Source: Arthrobacter sp. H5
GTDB lineage: Bacteria; Actinomycetota; Actinomycetes; Actinomycetales; Micrococcaceae
NCBI RefSeq assembly: GCF_000520595.1
Contig: NZ_KI915019.1
Span: 35,197-90,036, forward strand
DNA length: 54,840 bases
Direction: 5' to 3'
A program made the position numbers and the translations under genes. The notes under the pieces are model-generated. The model worked only from the letters and a program-made list of their open reading frames with translations. It ran no database searches and was not told the origin of the DNA. Shown here in pieces: positions 35,654 through 47,221 of the stretch (the first letter of the stretch is position 1; each line of letters begins with the position of its first letter).

Positions 35654-36543
35654 CCTTTGACCGCCCCGGCAACCAAGCCGCTGCTGAGGCGGCGCTGTAC
35701 AAGAATGAAAAAGATCATAACGGGAAGTGTAATCAGGGTGGATCCGGCCATGACGTAGCCCCACTGGTTGGAGTTTTCACCGAAGAACTGTTGAAGGCCA
35801 ACGGCAACCGTGTAGTTGTCCGCGTTGTCCATAAACGTGAGCGCGAAGATGAACTCGTTCCAGGCGGTGATAAAGGAGAAAACGCTCGTGGCCACCAGTC
35901 CGGGTGCCACCAGGGGCAGCAGTACGGACCAGAACATCCGGCCCCAGCTGGCGCCGTCTATGTAGGCCGCTTCCTCAAGCTCCTCCGGCACTGCGGCAAC
36001 GAAGCCCCGCAGCATCCAGATACCGAAGGGCAGCGAGAACGCCACGTAGACAATCACCAGTCCCAGCAAGCTGTTCAGGAGCTGCAAATCCCGTACCTGG
36101 ACGAACAGTGGGATGACAAGGGCCTCAAGCGGGACCATTTGGATAATCAGGATCATCATCAGGATTGCGGTGCGGAACTTGAATTTGAAGCGGGCCACTG
36201 CCACCGATGCGAGGAGCGCGAGGATTCCCGAGGCCAGAACTGTCAGCAGGGCCACAATGACCGAGTTCTTCAGGAAGGTTCCAAAGCCGCCCTCGTCGAG
36301 GACATAGCGGAAGTTCTCCCAGGTGGGCTCGCTTGGAAGCAGCGATTGTGCCCCGCTTGAGGCGCGGGCATCGAAGGCGCCGGACACCATCCAGTAGGTG
36401 GGGAACAGAGTGAACACCAGCAGTGCTGCGACGGCCAGGGCTTTCGCGGCAAGGATCCAGCGTGCCCGCGGGCTGCGTGGGCGTCGCTGCGGGATCACTT
36501 CAGGGGTGCTGGCCCGGCTGCGGGTCGGAGCGGGCGCGCTCAT
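35650..36543 (-). CDS. Carbohydrate ABC transporter permease (MalG type), amino-sugar operon
   Basis: The 297-residue permease has a basic tail to about residue 28, six membrane segments and the EAA loop EEAAYIDGASWGRMFWSVLL near 195. It forms the channel with the protein encoded at 36540-37502 and overlaps that gene by 4 bp. Together with the lipoprotein at 37507-38790 it makes an importer for amino-sugar oligosaccharides, inferred from the coupled GH3, anmK and murQ genes. Confidence 0.92.
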   Translation of the reverse strand: MSAPAPTRSRASTPEVIPQRRPRSPRARWILAAKALAVAALLVFTLFPTYWMVSGAFDARASSGAQSLLPSEPTWENFRYVLDEGGFGTFLKNSVIVALLTVLASGILALLASVAVARFKFKFRTAILMMILIIQMVPLEALVIPLFVQVRDLQLLNSLLGLVIVYVAFSLPFGIWMLRGFVAAVPEELEEAAYIDGASWGRMFWSVLLPLVAPGLVATSVFSFITAWNEFIFALTFMDNADNYTVAVGLQQFFGENSNQWGYVMAGSTLITLPVMIFFILVQRRLSSGLVAGAVKG

Positions 36544-37502
36544 TTTTCCTCCTTGAAGAGTGTCCGGACATAGAGAACGCTGACCACAAGGAGCAGCAGG
36601 GTCAGCAGGACAGCGATCGCCGACCCGAGTCCGTAACGGTTCTGCGCAAATGACTCAACGTAGGACCAGACACCCAGGTTCAGGACGGATCGATTGGATC
36701 CGGAGCCGCCGGGCATCAGGTAAATCTGTGCAAACACCTTGAAGTCCCAGATGGTGGAAAGGATGATGACGACGGCGAATACGGGCCTGAGGGTGGGAAA
36801 GATGATCTGGAAGAAGCGGCGGAACGCGCCTGCGCCGTCAACGGTGGCGGCTTCGATCATCTCTTTTGACACGCCCAGCAGACCCGCCAGGACGGTGATC
36901 GCAACAAAGGGGAATCCGTGGTGGACGATGTTGAGCACCACAATCGCGTAGAAGGACCAACGGTCGGTGAACCAGTTCTGGGGGTCGTCGATGATGCCGG
37001 TCCCCAGGAGGATCCCGTTGATCAGCCCACGGTCGGCGTCGAACAGCCAGATCCATACGTACGTTCCGGTGACGGCGGGCATGGCCCAGGCCACCATGAT
37101 GCAACTGCTGACCACTGTCCGCCAGCCACGGGAGAGTGATGCGAGCAGCAGTGCTACAAGGGTGCCAAAAACCACGGTTCCGCCCACAGCCACAATGGCG
37201 AAGCCAACGGTATTGGGCAGCACAACCTGCCACAGCATGGGGTCGGCGAAGATCTCGGCATAGTTGTCGAAGCCGATGTAGTTCGAACGCCCGCTGACTA
37301 TTTCACGCAGGCCGTAGTCCTGCAGCGAGAACAGCACTACTCGGAGCAGGGGCCAGAGCAGGAGTACGGCGAGCACCAGCAGTGCGGGCGCGAGCAGCAG
37401 CCAGGGCCGCGCAGTGGACATGGTCAGCTTGCGTTTGGTGCGGGGGCTGACCCCGCCCCGCGTGTTGCGGGGAGGGGCCAGATCCGTTGGTGGAGCAGAC
37501 AA
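36540..37502 (-). CDS. Sugar ABC transporter permease (MalF type), amino-sugar operon
   Basis: The 320-residue inner-membrane protein has about 30 hydrophilic N-terminal residues, six membrane helices and a coupling loop IEAATVDGAGAFRRFFQIIF near 220. It begins 4 bp after the binding-protein stop and overlaps the second permease by 4 bp. No dedicated ATPase is encoded. Confidence 0.92.
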   Translation of the reverse strand: MSAPPTDLAPPRNTRGGVSPRTKRKLTMSTARPWLLLAPALLVLAVLLLWPLLRVVLFSLQDYGLREIVSGRSNYIGFDNYAEIFADPMLWQVVLPNTVGFAIVAVGGTVVFGTLVALLLASLSRGWRTVVSSCIMVAWAMPAVTGTYVWIWLFDADRGLINGILLGTGIIDDPQNWFTDRWSFYAIVVLNIVHHGFPFVAITVLAGLLGVSKEMIEAATVDGAGAFRRFFQIIFPTLRPVFAVVIILSTIWDFKVFAQIYLMPGGSGSNRSVLNLGVWSYVESFAQNRYGLGSAIAVLLTLLLLVVSVLYVRTLFKEEK

Positions 37503-37506
37503 GAAA

Positions 37507-38790
37507 TCAGTTTCCGTTCAGCAGTTCTTCGATTTCCGCCGCGGCGTCCTCGGTTGCCTGGTCGACGGTTTTCTGCTCGGACAGGATCGACTGGATCATG
37601 GCGGGCAGGGTCTTCTGCGCTTCTACTGCACCCCACTGCGGGGTGACCGGGACAGAGGTGCCGCCTTCCACAAACTGGGTGGCGAATGGCTTCACCAACG
37701 GATCGTCGGAGGCCACAGCGTCCTCCAGCAGGGACGTCTGGCCCGGGAAGTAGTTGGTCTGTTCCGCCCACTTGTCCGCGAGCTCGCCGGTGGCCATCAT
37801 TTCAACGAAGGCCCACGCCAGATCCTTGTTTTCGGAGCTTTCGAAGACACTGAGGTGCGATCCTCCGAGGAACGAAGGGCTGATGTTGCCGTCCGGACCC
37901 GGAATGGGGAATGCGCCGATTTTGCCTTCAAGATCCGGGTTCTGTTCAAGGATTGCCGGTGGTTCCCAGGAGCCCATGACTGCCATGGGCAGGTTGCCCT
38001 GCACAAAGTTGTCGAGGATGTCCTTTGCGTTCCACGTGGTGGCGCCGGCGGAGGAGAGGCCGTGCTCGGTGGCAAGGCCGGTGTAGAACTCAAGGCCTTC
38101 GCGGGCCTCCGGGGATGTGAGCCCTGACGTCCAGGTGTCCCCTTCCTTGGTTGCAAGGTTGGCGCCGTTGCCCCAGATGAAGGGGTAGGCAGCATAGCCA
38201 TTGTCCCCGGGGATGGCGAAGGGTGTCATTTCCGGCTTGGCTTCCTTGAGGGCAAGCCCAACGTCAACAAGTTCGTCCCAGGTAGTGGGTACTTCCAGGC
38301 CAAGTTCCTCGAAGATGTCGGTGCGGTAGATGACCGATCGAACGCCTGCATACCAGGGCATACCATAGAGGCTTTCGTCAAGGGTCCCGGACTCCACCAG
38401 GCCTTCGACAAGGTCGCCGTCGAGGTTTGCCGCAGTGACGTATTCGTCCAGGGGGGCAAGGGCTCCCGCGTCGGCAAATTCACCAGTCCAGGTGTTGCCG
38501 GTCTCAGCAACATCAGGGGTGGTGCCGCCGGCAATGGAAGTCACAAACCGGTCATGCGCCTCTGCCCACTGGATGAACTGGACATCCAGGGTTGCCCCGG
38601 TTTCCTCGGTGAATTTGGTCTTCACCTCGTCGAAGTAGGCTTCGGCGTCCGGGTTGGTGCCCTGCATAATCCACACGCTGAGGGTCTCGCCTTCTGCGTT
38701 GGTGGATGCGCCGCCGTCACCTCCGCCGCAGGCCGTCAGCGTCAGGGTGGCTGCCGCCGCCATAGCGAGCGGAATCCTCAGCTTCTTCAT
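37507..38790 (-). CDS. Extracellular solute-binding lipoprotein, amino-sugar ABC importer
   Basis: The 427-residue lipoprotein precursor has the signal MKKLRIPLAMAAAATLTLTA with the lipobox cysteine next (C21), then a Gly/Asp linker and a family-1 binding-protein body (LSVWIMQGTNPDAEAYFDEV, TSIAGGTTPDVAETGNTW). It would capture GlcNAc-MurNAc or GlcNAc-containing oligosaccharides for import; the cargo is inferred from the downstream recycling enzymes. It is first in the operon, with a plausible promoter about 90-120 bp upstream. Confidence 0.93.
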   Translation of the reverse strand: MKKLRIPLAMAAAATLTLTACGGGDGGASTNAEGETLSVWIMQGTNPDAEAYFDEVKTKFTEETGATLDVQFIQWAEAHDRFVTSIAGGTTPDVAETGNTWTGEFADAGALAPLDEYVTAANLDGDLVEGLVESGTLDESLYGMPWYAGVRSVIYRTDIFEELGLEVPTTWDELVDVGLALKEAKPEMTPFAIPGDNGYAAYPFIWGNGANLATKEGDTWTSGLTSPEAREGLEFYTGLATEHGLSSAGATTWNAKDILDNFVQGNLPMAVMGSWEPPAILEQNPDLEGKIGAFPIPGPDGNISPSFLGGSHLSVFESSENKDLAWAFVEMMATGELADKWAEQTNYFPGQTSLLEDAVASDDPLVKPFATQFVEGGTSVPVTPQWGAVEAQKTLPAMIQSILSEQKTVDQATEDAAAEIEELLNGN

Positions 38791-38880
38791 AGTGCTTGCT
38801 CCTCATTGAGACCGGGGCGAAGTAGCCCCGCGAGTGATGGGTGATTGGTTGCGGGTGAACGCGTCACACCCCAGTGTATG

Positions 38881-38909
38881 AAATTAGTGTTCAGTTGCAA
38901 ACAAGTCAA
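38881..38909 (-). promoter_or_regulatory. Predicted promoter of the amino-sugar operon
   Basis: On the minus strand TTGACT (38909-38904) and TAATTT (38886-38881) are separated by exactly 17 bp, and the stretch is strikingly AT-rich. It points at the binding-protein gene starting at 38790. A repeated AACTAAACTACAA-like tract on the plus strand beside it may hold an operator. Confidence 0.5.
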
Positions 38910-38930
38910 TGTAACTAAACTACAACCCTT

Positions 38931-38949
38931 CGGCAGGGTACTCCTGCCG
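38931..38949. other. Short perfect hairpin in the purH upstream region
   Basis: CGGCAGG and CCTGCCG pair perfectly around GTACT, 51 bp before the purH GTG. It has no T-tract, and no known riboswitch pattern was recognised here. A role in purH control is possible but not shown. Confidence 0.35.
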
Positions 38950-39000
38950 TCAATTAGACTTGGACAGATCCCCACTGGCCTTACCGTTCTGGAGACCTGC

Positions 39001-40614
39001 GTGACTGCAATCAAGCTTGACCGTGTTCCCATCCGCCGGGCGCTCATCTCGGTATACGACAAGTCGGGGTTGGAGGAGCTGGCACAGGGCCTTCACCGCG
39101 CAGGCGTGAGTATTGTTTCGACAGGCTCCACCGCGCAGCGGATTGCCGCGTCAGGCGTGCCGGTGCTGGAAGTCTCGGAGCTCACCGGTTTCGCGGAATG
39201 CCTGGATGGCCGGGTCAAAACACTTCACCCTCGCGTACACGCAGGAATCCTCGCTGACCGCCGCCGCCAGGACCATGTGGACCAGCTCGCCGACATGGAC
39301 GTCGAGCCCTTTGACCTGGTGGTGGTGAACCTTTACCCGTTTGTGGACACGGTGAAGTCTGGGGCAGGGGAGGACGACGTCGTCGAGCAGATCGATATCG
39401 GCGGCCCGGCCATGGTGCGCTCCGCCGCCAAGAACCACCCGTCGGTTGCCGTGGTGGTTGACCCAGCGCGCTATGGCGATGTGGTCACCGCCGCGGCGAC
39501 GGGCGGCTTTGACCTCAGTGCACGACGACGGCTGGCCGCCTTGGCTTTTTCACACACCGCCTCCTACGACAACGCGGTGGCATCGTGGACGGCCGCGCAG
39601 TTTGGCGACGGGACCGAGGCGGGCAACGATTGGCCCGCCTACACCGGACTGGCGCTCGAACGCTCGGAAGTCCTCCGCTACGGCGAGAACCCGCACCAGG
39701 CGGCGGCACTCTACGTGGAGAAGGGCGCCACCCCGGGTATTGCCCAGGCGGATCAGCTGCACGGCAAGGCCATGAGTTACAACAACTTCGTGGACGCCGA
39801 CGCCGCGCTCCGGGCCGCATTCGATTTCGCCGAGCCGGCGGTCGCCATTATCAAGCACGCCAATCCGTGTGGAATCGCGGTGGCCTCACCGGATGCCGCC
39901 GATCCCATAGCGGACGCCCACTCCAGAGCCCACGCCTGTGACCCCGTCTCCGCCTACGGGGGAGTCATCGCGGCCAACCGCACCGTCACCGCCAGCATGG
40001 CGCGCACAGTGAAGGACATTTTCACCGAAGTGGTCATCGCGCCGTCCTTCGAGCCTGAAGCCGTGGAAATTCTGTCCGCCAAGAAGAACATCCGACTGCT
40101 CACGCTGCCGGAGGGGTACGGCCGCAACCCTGCCGAGATCAGGCAGGTATCCGGCGGACTATTGGTGCAGCTGGTGGACACACTGGAGGCCGACGGCGAC
40201 AACCCTGACGCCTGGACGCTTGCCGCAGGTGACCCAGCGGATGAGCAAACACTTGCGGACCTCACCTTTGCCTGGAGGGCCTGCCGCGCCGCTAAATCGA
40301 ACGCAATTCTCCTCGCCCAGGGCGGTGCCGCAGTGGGTGTGGGCATGGGGCAGGTTAACAGGCTCGATTCCTGCAGGCTGGCGGTGGAGCGTGCCAACAC
40401 CCTTGGCAGTGAAGGTGCCCAGCGTGCCCGCGGTGCCGTGGCGGCGTCGGACGCGTTCTTCCCGTTTGCCGACGGCCTGCAGATCTTGATTGATGCCGGA
40501 GTCCGCGCAGTGGTGCAGCCGGGCGGCTCGGTGCGCGACCAGGAAGTCATCGATGCGGCCAAAGCTGCCGGCGTCACCATGTACTTCACCGGCGCACGCC
40601 ACTTCTTCCACTAA
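39001..40614 (+). CDS. purH: Bifunctional AICAR formyltransferase/IMP cyclohydrolase
   Basis: PurH catalyses the last two steps of IMP synthesis. The 537-residue protein has the N-terminal MGS-like cyclohydrolase domain ([29 protein letters not shown]-like [16 protein letters not shown]) and the C-terminal AICAR transformylase domain ([40 protein letters not shown]). The GTG at 39001 is chosen because the conserved domain begins directly after it; the frame stays open to 38845. Icd follows 71 bp downstream. Confidence 0.96.
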   Translation: MTAIKLDRVPIRRALISVYDKSGLEELAQGLHRAGVSIVSTGSTAQRIAASGVPVLEVSELTGFAECLDGRVKTLHPRVHAGILADRRRQDHVDQLADMDVEPFDLVVVNLYPFVDTVKSGAGEDDVVEQIDIGGPAMVRSAAKNHPSVAVVVDPARYGDVVTAAATGGFDLSARRRLAALAFSHTASYDNAVASWTAAQFGDGTEAGNDWPAYTGLALERSEVLRYGENPHQAAALYVEKGATPGIAQADQLHGKAMSYNNFVDADAALRAAFDFAEPAVAIIKHANPCGIAVASPDAADPIADAHSRAHACDPVSAYGGVIAANRTVTASMARTVKDIFTEVVIAPSFEPEAVEILSAKKNIRLLTLPEGYGRNPAEIRQVSGGLLVQLVDTLEADGDNPDAWTLAAGDPADEQTLADLTFAWRACRAAKSNAILLAQGGAAVGVGMGQVNRLDSCRLAVERANTLGSEGAQRARGAVAASDAFFPFADGLQILIDAGVRAVVQPGGSVRDQEVIDAAKAAGVTMYFTGARHFFH

Positions 40615-40685
40615 CCCGGTACGTTAGAGAAGTTGAATCACCATAAAATTTCAGCACACGAAGACCCCCAGGGAGACGCCCAATA

Positions 40686-42905
<2,220 letters not shown>

Positions 42906-42929
42906 CTTGGTGGCTTCTGCTGTTAAGTC

Positions 42930-44003
42930 CTATCCATTGTCATTCGCGTAGCGCAGACCCAACTGCGCACGCACGCCGTCGAACAATCTCATGGTGTTCA
43001 AGCTATCTGCCCAGGACATTGTGGGGCTCTCCACAAGACCTTCCTGGATGCATCTGGTGGTCTCGCGGAGCTCATAGGCAAAGTTGAAGGAACGGTCAAA
43101 GGTTTCTATTCTCGCCTCCCCGCCAACAGGTTGGATCAGGAGCTCCGTCGGATGATGAAGGGAGGCGGAGGCCCGCAACCAACCCTTGCTGCCCGAAATT
43201 GTGGCAACGCCGGGTCCGGCGGCAAGCAACGACGACGTCAGCTGAGCCTGCGCACCAGTCGCATAGTTCAGTATCAACGCGTTCTGGGTGTCGACGCCGT
43301 CGTCGTTCAGTGATCCTGACGCGGTGACCGACGACGGGAAACCCAACGCACCCAAAGCCCAGGTCAGGGGATAAACCGTCAGGTCCAGGAGCGCCCCGCC
43401 ACCAGCCGCGGGGTCCCAGAGCCGAGCAGTCGGGTTGTACTCTGCAGGGAAACCGATGTCCGCCTGTACCCACTGAATGTCACCCAGCTCGCCGGAATCG
43501 ATGATCTCCCAGGCACGGTTGACGCTCGGCACAAAGCGGGTCCAGGTGGCTTCCATCAGGAAGAGTCCACGGGACCGGGCGAGTTCGATCAGTTCCTCCG
43601 CTTCTCGGGCATTAACCGTGAACGCTTTCTCGCAGAGCACATGCTTACCCGCAGAGAGCGCAGCACGTGCCACTTCATAATGCTGAGCATGTGGTGTGGC
43701 GACATACACAACGTCCACCAGCGGGTCGTTGACCATGTGCTGGTAGCCGGTGGCGTCGTCGTCGTCGTAATAGGCGGATTCGAAGCCGTGAGTGGCAGCG
43801 AATGCCCGGGCCTTCTCCTCGCTTCTGGAGCTCACGGCCTGCAGCACTGCGTCCTCAAGCTGCGCAATCTCCTTGGTGACGGTCCCCGCGATCCCGCCCG
43901 TCGCCGCTACGCCCCAGCACAGCGGAGAGCCCGTGGCAGCGAGCGGACTGGGTGCATCAGGGCGGGCGCATGGGGGCAGGGGGAGTCTTGTGAAGGGAGT
44001 CAT
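42930..44003 (-). CDS. Gfo/Idh/MocA-family oxidoreductase
   Basis: The 357-residue NAD(P)-dependent protein has the Rossmann start WGVAATGGIAGTVTKEI, DVVYVATPHAQHYEVARAAL and the nucleotide-binding CEKAFTVNAREAEELI, as in dihydrodiol and deoxyfluoroglucose-type dehydrogenases. The substrate is unknown. The ATG at 44003 follows GAGGG; the frame is open 12 codons further. It is last in an operon with an MFS transporter and an ArsR-type regulator, so it may modify the compound that the transporter moves. Confidence 0.88.
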   Translation of the reverse strand: MTPFTRLPLPPCARPDAPSPLAATGSPLCWGVAATGGIAGTVTKEIAQLEDAVLQAVSSRSEEKARAFAATHGFESAYYDDDDATGYQHMVNDPLVDVVYVATPHAQHYEVARAALSAGKHVLCEKAFTVNAREAEELIELARSRGLFLMEATWTRFVPSVNRAWEIIDSGELGDIQWVQADIGFPAEYNPTARLWDPAAGGGALLDLTVYPLTWALGALGFPSSVTASGSLNDDGVDTQNALILNYATGAQAQLTSSLLAAGPGVATISGSKGWLRASASLHHPTELLIQPVGGEARIETFDRSFNFAYELRETTRCIQEGLVESPTMSWADSLNTMRLFDGVRAQLGLRYANDNG

Positions 44004-44042
44004 ACCCTCATCCTTCCCTGTGGCAGCGATGCCGTCCACAGG

Positions 44043-45266
44043 TTACGCCGCTGCGTGTGCGCGAACAGCCCGCCCCAGCAGCAGCGGCAGGATGCCCATC
44101 ACGCAGACACCACACATCGCGACAATCAGGATCCGGTAGTCAACCACGCCGATCAGCGCGGCCGCGATCATGGACGCACCAACCTGCGGAACGTTGATCA
44201 TCATGTTGGTGGCGGCTGATGTACGGCCCTGCATCCGGGCCGGCGTTTCCTGCTGCCGCAGTGTCACAAATGCGATGATCGCCCACGGAACACCGATACC
44301 CAGCAGCACTGTAGCGGCCAGAACCACGGGGAGGGACGGCACACCGGATGCCAGTACGGCCGCGGCAAGCAGTGAGACGCCCAGGATCATGGTCCTCCGG
44401 ATTGCCAGACGTCGGATCACCATGCTGGCGGTGAGGCCGCCCACCACGGACATGACGCCCTGGCAGCTGATCAGCACGCTGAGAAACTCCGGCGGCATTC
44501 CCAGACCCTGCTCGTTGGTGGCGAAGATCGTGACGTTCAGTACCCCGGTGGCGCCCACCGCGATCACCAGCGTCAGGAGTGCCGGCCGCAGCATCGCGTG
44601 CGCTGCGAGGAACCGGAATCCCGCTGTGGTGCTGGACCAGAATGACTCGTCGGCATCCAGTTCATGCATCGACTCCCGTATTTTCAATGTGGCCAGGACT
44701 CCGCCCGCCACAGCGAAACAGGCGAAGGTCAGCAGCACCACCGAGTTCATCCCCCAGAGCGCCAGCATTCCGGCCCCAATCAGCGGCGAAATGATGCGCA
44801 GTCCCTGGTCGATGCTGCTGAGCATGCCGTTGGCCGGCGCAAGAAGCCGGTCGGCGAGCATATCCCGCAGAAGCCCCGACTGCGCTGCCGCCGTCACATA
44901 AGCCGTATTTGCATAGACAAAGATCACGAGATAGATCAGCCACAACTGATCGGTGGACTGGACCGCCAAGAGCGCCAGAACGACGACGGCGGCGGCCAGG
45001 TTGTTGATGATGACCACCGGCTTGCGGCGGAACCGATCCGCCAGTTGTCCGGTCAGCGGCGCGAAGAGGGCGGGGAGGCCCAGGGCCGCGAAGACCAGCC
45101 CGGCCAGGGCGTCGCTTCCCGTGAGCTGTTTGACCCAAATCGCAGCGGTCAGGTAGAGGGCTGAGTCGCCGAAGTTGCTGAAGATCCACGCCAGGGTGAG
45201 GCGCCGAAAGGCGGGTATAGCCAGTACATCGCGGTTGGTTCCCACATCCGCGGGGCTCTTCGGCAC
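44043..45266 (-). CDS. MFS transporter, likely drug/solute exporter
   Basis: The 407-residue protein has twelve predicted membrane segments and the MFS loop GQLADRFRRKPVVIINNLAA between helices 2 and 3. It resembles MFS-3/enterobactin-exporter-like efflux proteins (IWVKQLTGSDALAGLVFAAL, GVPWAIIAFVTLRQQETPAR). The start is a GTG at 45266. It lies 65 bp after the ArsR-type gene and is probably induced when that repressor is released. The cargo is unknown. Confidence 0.88.
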   Translation of the reverse strand: MPKSPADVGTNRDVLAIPAFRRLTLAWIFSNFGDSALYLTAAIWVKQLTGSDALAGLVFAALGLPALFAPLTGQLADRFRRKPVVIINNLAAAVVVLALLAVQSTDQLWLIYLVIFVYANTAYVTAAAQSGLLRDMLADRLLAPANGMLSSIDQGLRIISPLIGAGMLALWGMNSVVLLTFACFAVAGGVLATLKIRESMHELDADESFWSSTTAGFRFLAAHAMLRPALLTLVIAVGATGVLNVTIFATNEQGLGMPPEFLSVLISCQGVMSVVGGLTASMVIRRLAIRRTMILGVSLLAAAVLASGVPSLPVVLAATVLLGIGVPWAIIAFVTLRQQETPARMQGRTSAATNMMINVPQVGASMIAAALIGVVDYRILIVAMCGVCVMGILPLLLGRAVRAHAAA

Positions 45267-45331
45267 GGATGTGGCCTCGGGCTCAGCTGTGACAAGAACG
45301 GGGGAGTGGTGACTGGTTGATTCGTCCGGAG

Positions 45332-46003
45332 TCAGGACCCGCCTCCGTTCTGCCGGGGGCAGGTGGCAGCGTGCGGGTCGCGGTCGGGATCAATATTCAT
45401 CACCGCGAACAGCTGAACCGGCATGGAGCCATTGGGCCGCTGATCCGGATTCTGCCAACGACCGTCGAAGCGGCGTCCGAGCTCCATCAAGTCATCCCTG
45501 AACTGACGGATCTCTTCATGAGTGGCGTAAAAGCTGGAACCCATGATCGTTGACACGTCGATGTCATCGATGGGCAACTGCGGAGCGCGGGCGAGCCAGG
45601 ATTGAATGCGGTCTGCCTGCCGATGAACGTGGATACCAGCCATGGCGGTCACCGCATGCACGGATCCCGGGGCGTTGCGGTCAACCACCTGGGAGCGGCT
45701 GTGGGACACCACTTTCCATGGTTTTTCCCGTCCGGCCTGATCTGCCTGCTCGATGTAGCCGTGTTTGGCGAGCATGCGCAGGTGGTAGGAACAGCTCGCC
45801 ACCGACTCATCGATGGCCGCCGCACATTCGGTGGCTGTCGCCTGGCCCGCGTCATCGAGGAAATCCAGTAGTTCAAGCCGCACCGGGTGCGCCAGCGCCC
45901 GGATGCGCACCGGGTCGCTGACCACTTGTTCGTCTTCCGGCCCGCGGTAGGTGACGCCCTCGGCGAAAGGTGAGGTGCCGCCGTCGTTCATTGTCATGCA
46001 CAT
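45332..46003 (-). CDS. ArsR-type winged-helix transcriptional regulator
   Basis: The 223-residue protein has an N-terminal winged helix (RIRALAHPVRLELLDFLDDA, ATECAAAIDESVASCSYHLR, then MLAKHGYIEQ) and a C-terminal domain with no recognised metal-binding cysteine pair. Three in-frame ATGs lie at 46003, 45997 and 45991. None has a ribosome binding site, but TAGAAT at 46017-46012 is placed so that transcription would begin at or near 46003, suggesting a leaderless mRNA. It probably represses itself and the MFS and oxidoreductase genes through the palindrome over its promoter. Confidence 0.88.
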   Translation of the reverse strand: MCMTMNDGGTSPFAEGVTYRGPEDEQVVSDPVRIRALAHPVRLELLDFLDDAGQATATECAAAIDESVASCSYHLRMLAKHGYIEQADQAGREKPWKVVSHSRSQVVDRNAPGSVHAVTAMAGIHVHRQADRIQSWLARAPQLPIDDIDVSTIMGSSFYATHEEIRQFRDDLMELGRRFDGRWQNPDQRPNGSMPVQLFAVMNIDPDRDPHAATCPRQNGGGS

Positions 46004-46011
46004 CAGTATGC

Positions 46012-46047
46012 ATTCTAAAGAAGTCTTTAGCAAGACTTCTTTAGAAT
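46012..46047. promoter_or_regulatory. Perfect 16-bp-arm palindrome over the ArsR-type promoter
   Basis: ATTCTAAAGAAGTCTT pairs perfectly with AAGACTTCTTTAGAAT across TAGC. A shorter dyad, CTAAAGA-AG-TCTTTAG, is nested inside. The minus-strand TAGAAT that forms its edge matches a -10 box at 5 of 6 positions. This is a strong candidate for the autorepression operator. Confidence 0.75.
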
Positions 46048-46052
46048 CGAAT

Positions 46053-46086
46053 CAAAAGAAGTCCCCGACCGCTGGCGGCCGGGGAC
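46053..46086 (-). terminator. Intrinsic terminator of the mmsA-mmsB-chvE operon
   Basis: On the minus strand GTCCCCGGCCGC and GCGGTCGGGGAC pair at 11 of 12 positions around a 2-nt loop, followed by TTCTTTTG. It begins 12 bp after the chvE stop. Confidence 0.85.
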
Positions 46087-46097
46087 CTCCGTAGGTC

Positions 46098-47180
46098 TTA
46101 CTTGGTCAGTTCGGACAGGGTGGGGTCATTTGCGTAGGCTTCCGCAGCGTTTTCCTTAGTGACAATCTGTGGCTCCAGCAGGTAGGCAGGTACCACCTTG
46201 ACACCATTGTCGTAAGAATCGGGATCGGTGATCTCCAGTTCCTCGCCAGCCGCGAGACCCTCAACCATCTCAATGGCATGATCCACCAGGGCGCGGGTGT
46301 CTTTGTTGATCGTGGAGTACTGCTCGTCCGCCATGATCGACTTGACTGATTCAACCTCGGAATCCTGCCCGGTAACCACCGGCAGGTCCTTGCCGGCTGC
46401 TTTCACGGACGTGAGGATGGCCCGGCCCAGTGTGTCGTTCGGGGACAGCACGCCGTGCAGCTCCTCCGAGGTGTAGTTGCCCGTCAACAGTGTGTCCATG
46501 CGGGTCTGGGCATTGCCGGCTTCCCAGCCCTGGGTCACTGCCTGGTTGAATTCCACCTGGCCGGACACCACGTTGAGGTTGCCGGCGTCGATCTCCGGCT
46601 GCAGGATGCTCATGGCGCCGTCAAAGAACACCTGGGCGTTTGCATCATCGGGGGAGCCGGCAAACAGTTCAATGTTGTACGGTCCCTCTCCGCGTTCGGC
46701 CATGCCGTCAAGCAGCGCCTGGCCTTGCAATTCGCCGACCTGGAAGTTGTCGTAGGCCACGTAGTAGTCCACGTTTTCCGTGTTGGTGAGCAGGCGATCG
46801 TAGGCGATGATCGTGATGCCGGCGTCCTTGGCCTGCTGCAGCTGGGTACCCAACTGTGCGCCGTCGATTGCACCGACAACAAGAACCTCAACGCCGTTGG
46901 TGATCATGGAGCTGATCTGGTTCTGCTGCTCCGAGACGCCGCCGTTGGCAAACTGAACATCCGGATCGTATCCGGCCTCCGTCAGGCCGTCGTTGAACAG
47001 ACCCTCCGCCAGTACCCAGTTCTCAGAGGTTTTTTGGGGAAGGGCAACTCCAATCGCGGAGCCTTCTTCGAATCCCGCAGGCACTTCTGCACCGGGAGTT
47101 TCCTCAGCCCGGCCGCAGGAGGTCAGCGCCAACGCTGAAATCGTCGCAACCGCCGCAAGGGATGTGGTTAACTTACGCAT
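46098..47180 (-). CDS. chvE: Monosaccharide ABC transporter substrate-binding lipoprotein
   Basis: The 360-residue lipoprotein precursor has the lipobox ALALTSCGR and a family-2 periplasmic-binding fold (IGVALPQKTSENWVLAEGLF, LVVGAIDGAQLGTQLQQAKD, VVTGQDSEVESVKSI). It matches the ChvE/MmsE type that binds xylose, glucose, galactose, arabinose and similar sugars. It is the last gene of the operon, behind the ATPase and permease, and is followed by a strong terminator. The AAAGAGA before the ATG is an acceptable ribosome binding site. Confidence 0.9.
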   Translation of the reverse strand: MRKLTTSLAAVATISALALTSCGRAEETPGAEVPAGFEEGSAIGVALPQKTSENWVLAEGLFNDGLTEAGYDPDVQFANGGVSEQQNQISSMITNGVEVLVVGAIDGAQLGTQLQQAKDAGITIIAYDRLLTNTENVDYYVAYDNFQVGELQGQALLDGMAERGEGPYNIELFAGSPDDANAQVFFDGAMSILQPEIDAGNLNVVSGQVEFNQAVTQGWEAGNAQTRMDTLLTGNYTSEELHGVLSPNDTLGRAILTSVKAAGKDLPVVTGQDSEVESVKSIMADEQYSTINKDTRALVDHAIEMVEGLAAGEELEITDPDSYDNGVKVVPAYLLEPQIVTKENAAEAYANDPTLSELTK

Positions 47181-47221
47181 TCCATTCTCTTTCTGTTATT
47201 AATCCGGGATTTGTGGGGTTC

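Noticed and set aside
38931-39000. A purine-type riboswitch before purH
   Set aside because: Only a 7-bp hairpin is present; the conserved sequences of purine, PRPP or ZTP aptamers were not seen.
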